A stretch of 64,000 nucleotides of DNA from Streptomyces griseoviridis. Lineage in GTDB: Bacteria > Actinomycetota > Actinomycetes > Streptomycetales > Streptomycetaceae. The translations under genes and the position numbers were made by a program. Location of the stretch: the NCBI RefSeq assembly GCF_005222485.1, contig NZ_CP029078.1, positions 8,557,501-8,621,500 of the forward strand, written 5' to 3'. Shown here one piece after another: positions 58,131 to 64,000 of this stretch (its first letter is position 1; each line of letters starts with the position of its first letter). Under the pieces are notes generated by a model. It made no database searches. It worked only from the letters and a program-made list of their open reading frames with translations, and had not been told where the DNA came from.

Positions 58131-61100
58131 CCTGATCGTCCTGGCCTCCGGGCGCAGCGCGAACTCCGGCCGCACGTCGGGTCCGCAGGAGCGTGAACCC
58201 AGCCCGTGCTGCGCCGCGTCGACGATCAACTGCGTCGTCGTCGTGACGGGAAGCTCGTGCGGGTGCGCGGCCCGGTCGAGCTGCTGCGGGGTGTGCCGGC
58301 TGAGCGTGAAGCCCGGACGGCGTCCTCGGGTGTCCGGGACCGCGGTGATCCGCAGCACTTCGGCCGCCCCGGCCGCCAGCGACAGCCGGCGCAGCCCGGA
58401 GCGGTGCCCGGTCTCCTGCGGGCGCGCGTAGCCGACCGAGAGATCCGCGACGGAGGAGGAGAACCGGCCCGTGCGGGCCGCCCGCAGACTGTCGGGGTAC
58501 GACTCGAACGGCCCCAGCCCGAACCACTCGGCGCGGTCGACGGGCGCGTCCCCGTCGGGCAGTTCGAACCGGATGCCGATGCGCGGCCACACCGTCCGCC
58601 AGCCGGTCGACGGCGTGATCTCGACGCGCAGCTCCAGCTCACCGCCGTCCGCGCCGGTGCCGTCGAGCGACCAGACGGACTCCACCGTCACCGCCCGCCC
58701 GGAGTCCGCGGCCGACACCTTGTCGACCGTGCGCAGCGCGGACGGGCCGTGCTCCACGGAGACCCGCCGGGTGACGAGCCGGTCGAGGCCCTCCCGGCGC
58801 CACAGCTCGGCGTGGGAGACCCCGGCGACACTGGCGTCGCTGCCCTCGACCCCGTCGGAGGGGCTCTCGTCGTTGTCGGTCGGCGCGCGGAACAGTTCGA
58901 GGCGCGGACCGGACACCTCCCGGCCCGCGAGACGCACCAGCGACCCGTCGACGAAGTCGGCGATCCCCAGGGCCTGCGCCCCGCTCCCCGGCCGCCACCC
59001 CGTGCGCGGGCGCACGCCGGGAACGGGACGGCGCACCGAGCGGTCCGACTGCGCCGTCGCGACCACATGGCCCGCCGGGGCCCAGGCCGTCGCCTCCGCC
59101 AGCACCGCGTCGACGGTCAACCACGTCTCGGCGTCGGGCGACACGGTGATCGGCGGCAACGGCACGTGCTCCGTCCCGCCCGCCGCGAGGACCGGCACCT
59201 CCAGGACCCCGTCGGCCACCCGCGTCCCGTCGTGCTCGACCCGCCAGACGAAGCGGAGGTCGCAGCTGTCCGCCGAGTGGCGCAGGTTGGTGACGGTGAG
59301 CCGGTCGCCGTCGAAGGCGAGAGCGAACGGCTGCACCACCGCCCGGTACTCGTGGAGGCTCGGCGTGGGGACGTCGTCGCTCAGCAGCATGCCGTCCATC
59401 ACGAAGTTGCCGTCGTGGACGACCTCCCCGAAGTCACCGCCGTAGGCGTGGTACGGGGTTCCGTCCGGGGTCGTGGTCAGAATGCCGTGGTCGCGCCACT
59501 CCCAGACGAAACCGCCGTGCAACCGCGGGTACCTGTGCACGAGTTCCTCGTACTGGTCGAACCCGCCGGGGCCGTTGCCCATCGCGTGGGCGTACTCGCA
59601 GAGCAGGAACGGCCGGGTGCGCTGCCGCGCGCTCTGCGCGGGCGTGCAGTTCAGCAGCGTCGAACCGGAGCCGTCGGAGTTGCAGGAGTTGTCGGACCCG
59701 ATGCGCTCGGTCTCCGACACGCTCGCGTACATGCGGGAGTAGACGTCCGTGTACTCGCCGGTGTAGTCGCCCTCGTAGTGGACGGGGCGTTCCGGATCGC
59801 GGGCGTGCACCCAGGCGGACATCGCGGCGAGGTTGCCCCCGGTGCCCGCCTCGTTGCCGAGCGACCACATCACGACGCTGGGATGGTTCTTGTCCCGCTC
59901 GACGGTGCGTTCGATCCGGTCGAGGAACGCCGCCCGCCACGCCGGGTCGTCGCTCGGGTTGCCGACCCAGCCGACCTTCCCGAACCCGTGCGTCTCCAGG
60001 TCGCATTCGAGGACGACCCAGAAGCCGAGTTCGTCCGCGAGGTCGAGGAGCCGGGGGTGCGGCGGGTAGTGGCTGGTGCGGATGGCGTTCACGTTGAACC
60101 GCTTCATCCTGGCCAGGTCCTCGCGGGCGTGCTCCTCGTCGAAGACGCGTCCGCGTTCGGGGTGCGCCTCGTGCCGGTTCACGCCGTGGAAGACGACCCG
60201 GCGGCCGTTGACCAGGAAGCAGTCACCGCGGATCTCGACGGTGCGGAACCCCACCCGCAGCGCGATGGTCTCGGCGGCCGTCGACACGGTGACGTCGTAC
60301 AGCCGGGGCCGCTCCGCCGACCAGGGGTGCACGTCGGCGAGCGGGAACGCCCGCACCTCGGCGGGCGTCGACCAGACACGTTCGACGCCGAGTTCGGGGA
60401 TGCGCAGGGTCACCGGGAACGCCGTCGCGTCGGCCGTGATCTCCGGGTCGACGGTGCCGCGCCCGTCGTCGAACCCGGTGCGCAGCCAGACGTCGTCGAG
60501 GCCGCCCGCGGGCCGGGCGATCAGGGTGACGTCACGGAAGATGCCCGGCAGCCACCACTGGTCCTGGTCCTCGACATAGCTGGCGGCCGACCACTGGTGG
60601 ACCCGGACGGCGACGACGTTCCCACCCGGCCGCACCGACGACGTCACGTCGAACTCGTGCGCGAGGCGGCTGCCGGCGGCGCTGCCGATCTCGACGCCGT
60701 TCACCCACACCTTGAAGACCGACTCGACGCCGTCGAAGCGCAGCACCACACGTTCCGCGCCCGACCAGTCGGCGGGCAGCTCGACCTGGCGGCGGTAGTC
60801 GCCGGTGGGGTTCTCGTCCGGGACGTGCGGCGGATCGATCGGGAACGGGAACTGGATGTTCGTGTAGATCGGCCTGCCGTACGCGCCGTCGCCCTCAAGC
60901 ACCCAGTGGGCGGGCACGGGGAGGGTGTCCCAGCCGGCGTCGTCGAAGTCGTCGGCCGCGAACTCCTCCGTCACCGAGGCCGTGGGCGACAGCCGGAAAC
61001 GCCATGATCCGTTCAAGGAGATCGCGGGCGCGTCCGAGCGCAGCCACGAACGGGCCGGACGCAGCGCGCCGCGTCCTGGAGCCGGGTCCGAGAGGTAGGC

Positions 61101-61163
61101 GGAATGCTCGGAGGACAACTGGGTTCTCAACTCTCTTCCGTACCGCCGCCAGGTCTCCGTCAC
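58110..61163 (-). CDS. GH2 beta-galactosidase (LacZ-like)
   Basis: The 1017-aa product has the full LacZ layout. A jelly-roll domain (about 45-215, SLNGSWRFRLSP) and an Ig-like domain (about 216-325) lead into the TIM barrel (about 326-620). The barrel has HGVNRHEAHPERG, acid/base Glu near 438 in SLGNEAGTGG and nucleophile Glu near 523 in LLCEYAHAMGNG. The C-terminal Bgal_small_N domain has the SGPRLELFRAPTDND motif. It hydrolyses beta-galactosides in the cytoplasm. GTG at 61163 (GGGAG upstream) is preferred over a TTG 12 bp earlier. A 24-bp palindrome sits at the start; no sugar transporter is adjacent. Confidence 0.95.
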   Translation of the reverse strand: MTETWRRYGRELRTQLSSEHSAYLSDPAPGRGALRPARSWLRSDAPAISLNGSWRFRLSPTASVTEEFAADDFDDAGWDTLPVPAHWVLEGDGAYGRPIYTNIQFPFPIDPPHVPDENPTGDYRRQVELPADWSGAERVVLRFDGVESVFKVWVNGVEIGSAAGSRLAHEFDVTSSVRPGGNVVAVRVHQWSAASYVEDQDQWWLPGIFRDVTLIARPAGGLDDVWLRTGFDDGRGTVDPEITADATAFPVTLRIPELGVERVWSTPAEVRAFPLADVHPWSAERPRLYDVTVSTAAETIALRVGFRTVEIRGDCFLVNGRRVVFHGVNRHEAHPERGRVFDEEHAREDLARMKRFNVNAIRTSHYPPHPRLLDLADELGFWVVLECDLETHGFGKVGWVGNPSDDPAWRAAFLDRIERTVERDKNHPSVVMWSLGNEAGTGGNLAAMSAWVHARDPERPVHYEGDYTGEYTDVYSRMYASVSETERIGSDNSCNSDGSGSTLLNCTPAQSARQRTRPFLLCEYAHAMGNGPGGFDQYEELVHRYPRLHGGFVWEWRDHGILTTTPDGTPYHAYGGDFGEVVHDGNFVMDGMLLSDDVPTPSLHEYRAVVQPFALAFDGDRLTVTNLRHSADSCDLRFVWRVEHDGTRVADGVLEVPVLAAGGTEHVPLPPITVSPDAETWLTVDAVLAEATAWAPAGHVVATAQSDRSVRRPVPGVRPRTGWRPGSGAQALGIADFVDGSLVRLAGREVSGPRLELFRAPTDNDESPSDGVEGSDASVAGVSHAELWRREGLDRLVTRRVSVEHGPSALRTVDKVSAADSGRAVTVESVWSLDGTGADGGELELRVEITPSTGWRTVWPRIGIRFELPDGDAPVDRAEWFGLGPFESYPDSLRAARTGRFSSSVADLSVGYARPQETGHRSGLRRLSLAAGAAEVLRITAVPDTRGRRPGFTLSRHTPQQLDRAAHPHELPVTTTTQLIVDAAQHGLGSRSCGPDVRPEFALRPEARTIRLRIAAG

Positions 61164-61176
61164 CGCTCCCGGCAAC

Positions 61177-61200
61177 GCTCCCGTGAACGTTCACGGGAGC
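61177..61200. promoter_or_regulatory. 24-bp perfect palindrome, LacI-type operator candidate
   Basis: The core CCGTGAACGTTCACGG extends to a perfect 24-bp inverted repeat (half-site GTTCACGGGAGC), 14 bp upstream of the beta-galactosidase GTG. A second half-site CGTTCACGGG follows at 61212-61221. The central AACGTT is typical of LacI-family sites. No LacI gene is in the window. Confidence 0.8.
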
Positions 61201-61319
61201 GGTAACGGGATCGTTCACGGGCGGTGGCGACGGGGGTCGGGCGGGGTGGTTCGGAGTCTGCGCTCCGGTATTGAGGGGTGTCAAGGCTGCCGGCGAGCGG
61301 CGTCGGCGCGCGCACCTTC

Positions 61320-61347
61320 TTGACGGGGTCCCGTCACCCTTCTACCT
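61320..61347 (+). promoter_or_regulatory. promoter with overlapping operator-like palindrome
   Basis: TTGACG at 61320-61325 and CTACCT at 61342-61347 (16-bp spacing) form a likely promoter. TGACGGGGTCCCGTCA (61321-61336) is a 7-bp inverted repeat overlapping the -35, so repression is plausible. Confidence 0.55.
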
Positions 61348-61368
61348 TCACGACAACGAGTGTTCACG

Positions 61369-61393
61369 CATGGACACCTTGTTCATGTCCATG
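61369..61393 (+). promoter_or_regulatory. inverted repeat in the leader of the beta-helix gene
   Basis: CATGGACA (61369-61376) and TGTCCATG (61386-61393) pair around a 9-nt loop, about 33 bp before the start codon. It may be an RNA stem or an operator. Confidence 0.5.
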
Positions 61394-61425
61394 AATATCG
61401 ACGAGATCACAGGAAGGCCACCCCC

Positions 61426-62400
61426 ATGCGCACGCGTACCCGCACGCTGCTCACCTCCCTGCTCACCGTCGCGGCCGTCACCGGCGGTCCTGCCCTGCTG
61501 CCGGGACCTGCCTCGGCGACGACGCAGGCGGCCACCATCGAGGTCTCCACCGCCGCCCAGCTCAAGTCGGCGCTGGCCTCGGCGGCTCCCGGCGACACGA
61601 TCCACCTGGCCGACGGCACCTACACCGGTAACTTCAAGACGACCAAGGCGGCCACCCCCGGTGCCCGCATCACGCTCACCGGATCGGCCGGCGCCGTCCT
61701 CACCGCGAGCGGCGGCTACGGCCTCCACCTCAACGGAGCGGCATTCTGGACGGTCAAGGGGCTGACCGTCACCGGCGGTCAGAAAGGCATCATGATCGAC
61801 TCCGCGGTCGGTGTCGTCCTGGACGGCGTCACCGTCCACGATCTCGACATGGAGGGCGTGCACTTCCGCAACTCCAGCTCCGACGGCGTGATCAGGAACT
61901 CCCGGATCTACGACACCGGCACCGGCGGCAGCGGCATGGGCGAGGGTGTCTACGTGGGAACCGCGGGCGCGCTCTCCGACCGGAGCGACAACGTCCAGAT
62001 CCTCAACAACACCATCGGCCCCGGTGTCGGCGGCGAGAACATTGACATCAAGGAGGGCACCACGGGCGCCCGGATCGTCGGCAACACCTTCGACGGCAGC
62101 GGCCTGACCGGCGCCAACTACGACGACTCCTGGGTCGATGTGAAGGGGAACGCCGTGCTGGTGGAGAACAACACCGGCACCCGCACCACCAACGACGGCT
62201 ACCAGACCCACACCCAGCAGTCGGGGTGGGGCTGCGGCACGGTGTTCCGCAACAACCGGTCGACGCTGACCGGCGCGAGCGGCTCGACGCGCCTCGCCAT
62301 CGACGTCACCAACTTCGGCTCCGGCTGCCCGACCACCGTCCACGGCGACAACACGGTGACCGGCGGCAAGGGGCTGACCAACATCGCGGTGACGCCGTAG
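61426..62400 (+). CDS. secreted right-handed beta-helix protein (pectate lyase-like)
   Basis: The 324-aa product has a Sec signal (LTSLLTVAAVTGGPALLPGPASA-T, cleavage near residue 31). A parallel beta-helix follows with repeated G-x-x-I/V-x-N-x-x turns (VIRNSRIYDTG, VQILNNTIGPG, ARIVGNTFDGSG, VLVENNTGTRT). The opening IEVSTAAQLKSALASAAPGDTIHLADGTY is typical of pectate lyase or chondroitinase-B-like enzymes. Catalytic residues cannot be assigned. It acts outside the cell on a polysaccharide. ATG follows AGGAAGG. Confidence 0.85.
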   Translation: MRTRTRTLLTSLLTVAAVTGGPALLPGPASATTQAATIEVSTAAQLKSALASAAPGDTIHLADGTYTGNFKTTKAATPGARITLTGSAGAVLTASGGYGLHLNGAAFWTVKGLTVTGGQKGIMIDSAVGVVLDGVTVHDLDMEGVHFRNSSSDGVIRNSRIYDTGTGGSGMGEGVYVGTAGALSDRSDNVQILNNTIGPGVGGENIDIKEGTTGARIVGNTFDGSGLTGANYDDSWVDVKGNAVLVENNTGTRTTNDGYQTHTQQSGWGCGTVFRNNRSTLTGASGSTRLAIDVTNFGSGCPTTVHGDNTVTGGKGLTNIAVTP

Positions 62401-62443
62401 GCAGCCGTCCAGGTCGCACCCCGAATCCTGTGACAATAGGACC

Positions 62444-64000
62444 ATGCGTGTGAGTCTGCTCGGACCCGTGACACTGCGCCTGGAAGCCGGCGACCGGCCG
62501 GTCGCCGGGGCGCTGCTGCGGGGTCTGCTCGCCCGGCTGGCGCTCAGCGCCGGCCGGGCCGTGCGCACCGAGACCCTCGTCGACGCGCTGTGGGGGACAC
62601 AGCCGCCCGCCGACCCGGCCAACGCCCTCCAGACCCTGGTGTCCCGGCTGCGGCGCGCGGTCGACGACCCGGCACTGATCGAACACGGATCGGCCGGGTA
62701 CCGGCTCGTGCTCGACCCCGGGGCGGTGGACGCCGTCCGCTTCGAGGAACTGGCCAGGTCGGGCCGCCGTCTGCTGACCCGGGAGCAACACGCCGAAGCC
62801 GCCGCCACCCTGCGGGACGCGCTGGCCCTGTGGCGCGGGCCCGCCCTCGCGGACGTACGCGGCACCCCGTTCGCCGGGGCCGAGGCCGACCGTCTCGAAC
62901 AGGGCAGGCTCGGCGCCCTCGAAGACCGGATCGAGGCCGAACTCGCCCTCGACGTCGACCCGTCGGACCTCGTGGCCGAACTCCGGTCCCTGACCGCGGA
63001 ACACCTCCTCCGCGAGCGGTCGCACGCCCAGTTGATGCGGGCCCTCACCGCCGACGGGCGTCCCGCCGAGGCCCTGGCCGTCTACCAGGAACTGCGCGAC
63101 CGGCTCGCCGACGCGTTCGGGAGCGACCCGGGGCCCGAACCGCAGGCCGCGCATCTCGCGATCCTGCGCGGAGGGGCACGCGGACCCGAACTCCGGCCGC
63201 CCGCGAGGCGATCCGAGCCGCCAGGCAATCTCCACGCCCCCACGAACCGGCTCGTGGGCCGCGACGACGACCTGCGCCGCCTCGCCGAACTCCTCGACCA
63301 CGCACGGCTGGTCACGCTCGTCGGCCCGGGAGGCGTCGGCAAGACCCGCCTCGCCACGGCGATCGGGCGACGACTCATCCCGCGCGGCGGAGTCTGGCTC
63401 GCCGCACTGGCCCCGGTGGACGCCGACGGAGTGCCGAGCGCCGTTCTGGACGTGCTCCGACTGCGGGAGGGCCGACCGGCCGAGGGGGCAGGTCGTGCGG
63501 CGGAGGGGGCGGACGGCCCGGGGGAGCGGGAGGACGGATCCGCGGAGCGGGAGCACCGTTCGGCGGCGCGGGAGGATGGTGCGGCGGCGCGGGAGGGCCA
63601 GCGCGGCCCGGGTGCCGACGCCGTACCCGCCAGCCCTCAAGCCGTCGGCGTAATGGACCAGTTGGCCGAAGCCGTCGCGGACGACGATCTCGTCCTCGTC
63701 CTCGACAACTGCGAGCATGTGGTGGACGCCGTCGCGCGGCTCGCCGAGGCGCTGCTCGGCCGGTGCCCCCGGCTGCGGGTGCTGGCCACCAGCCGTGAAC
63801 CCCTGCGTGCGGACGGCGAGTTCCTGCACCCCGTCCACCCGCTGGACGTCCCCGAACCGGGCGCCGCCCTCCAGCGGGTCCTCGGCTGTTCGGCCGCCCG
63901 GCTCCTTGCGGAACGGGCCGCCGCCGCCAGTCCGGGGTTCACCGTGGACGACGACTCCCTGGCCTCGGTGACGGAGATCTGCCGTCGCCTGGACGGTCTG
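62444..64000 (+). CDS. BTAD-STAND transcriptional regulator (AfsR/SARP-like), partial
   Basis: The first 519 codons are in the window; the 3' end is cut off. Residues about 1-85 form an OmpR-like winged helix (LLGPVTLRLEAGDRPV, ALLRGLLARLALSAGRAV, LVDALWGTQPPADPANALQTLVSRLRR). Residues about 95-245 form the BTAD (LWRGPALADVRGTPF, HAQLMRALTADGRPAEALAVYQELR). The NB-ARC ATPase begins near 265 (Walker A GPGGVGKTRLA near 290; LVLVLDNCEHV near 420; LATSREPLRADGE). Between them, about 343-390, is a Glu/Arg/Gly/Ala-rich repeat insertion. ATG at 62444 follows AATAGGA; GACAAT upstream could be a -10, making a short leader. Confidence 0.88.
   Translation, partial: MRVSLLGPVTLRLEAGDRPVAGALLRGLLARLALSAGRAVRTETLVDALWGTQPPADPANALQTLVSRLRRAVDDPALIEHGSAGYRLVLDPGAVDAVRFEELARSGRRLLTREQHAEAAATLRDALALWRGPALADVRGTPFAGAEADRLEQGRLGALEDRIEAELALDVDPSDLVAELRSLTAEHLLRERSHAQLMRALTADGRPAEALAVYQELRDRLADAFGSDPGPEPQAAHLAILRGGARGPELRPPARRSEPPGNLHAPTNRLVGRDDDLRRLAELLDHARLVTLVGPGGVGKTRLATAIGRRLIPRGGVWLAALAPVDADGVPSAVLDVLRLREGRPAEGAGRAAEGADGPGEREDGSAEREHRSAAREDGAAAREGQRGPGADAVPASPQAVGVMDQLAEAVADDDLVLVLDNCEHVVDAVARLAEALLGRCPRLRVLATSREPLRADGEFLHPVHPLDVPEPGAALQRVLGCSAARLLAERAAAASPGFTVDDDSLASVTEICRRLDGL

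Noticed and set aside
58206..61007. A 933-codon open frame on the plus strand opposite the beta-galactosidase gene
   Set aside because: The minus strand encodes a full GH2 enzyme with catalytic motifs. The plus-strand product is compositionally biased and has no motif.

Overview
This window looks like accessory or arm-proximal chromosome from a Streptomyces or close relative. The GC content is very high and third codon positions are almost all G or C. GTG starts are frequent. The protein content is typical of the genus: AfsR-like STAND ATPases, SpoIIE-type phosphatases, a SigB/SigF-like sigma factor, a cytochrome P450 with a 3Fe-4S ferredoxin, DUF5133 and DUF1206 proteins. I see no rRNA, tRNA, IS element, phage gene or CRISPR array. 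All assignments come from reading the sequence; no database search was run.

Layout. (1) 0-14 kb: a secreted propeller-like protein, a carboxymuconolactone decarboxylase-like protein behind an ECF41-like promoter, two alpha/beta hydrolases, two convergent XRE-STAND regulators (one short), an AraC regulator, an enolase divergent from an HxlR-peroxiredoxin fusion regulator, and another STAND ATPase. (2) 14-20 kb: a signalling island with a GAF-ANTAR protein, a sigma factor with a SigB-type promoter, a receiver-PP2C phosphatase, a CHASE3 histidine kinase, a single-domain receiver and an anti-sigma-like ATPase. (3) 20-30 kb: a leftward catabolic gene set (polyamine-type ABC importer, nitrilase-like amidase, RraA-like aldolase, BKACE enzyme, GNAT, RutA-like flavin monooxygenase), with two Lrp/AsnC regulators beside it. 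(4) 29-41 kb: a membrane PP2C phosphatase, a P450-ferredoxin operon facing a TetR-threonine aldolase pair, a second TetR gene, an expansin-like secreted protein, a polyprenyl synthase/MpaB-like operon and stress-type small genes.

(5) 41-54 kb is the standout. Five genes read leftward: a 288-aa DUF4132-like protein, a 1636-aa protein of unknown function, a MoxR-type AAA+ ATPase, a 1214-aa DUF5682-like protein fused to a VWA domain, and a SWIM zinc-finger protein. Three of the four junctions are 4-bp stop/start overlaps. The content matches the poorly characterised E. coli yehI-yehL-yehM-yehP-yehQ set, but here the yehM-like and yehP-like parts are one polypeptide. I infer a MoxR-VWA chaperone-like machine; its substrate is unknown.

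(6) 54-64 kb: a CASTOR/POLLUX-like ion channel, an orphan siderophore-binding lipoprotein behind a near-perfect iron box, a GH2 beta-galactosidase with a 24-bp perfect palindrome at its start, a secreted parallel beta-helix protein with its own operator-like palindrome, and the 5' part of a BTAD-STAND regulator that runs off the right end.

Many gene ends and intergenic gaps carry private short tandem repeats (7 to 37 bp units), several running through a stop codon. Convergent gene pairs are often separated by long perfect hairpins.
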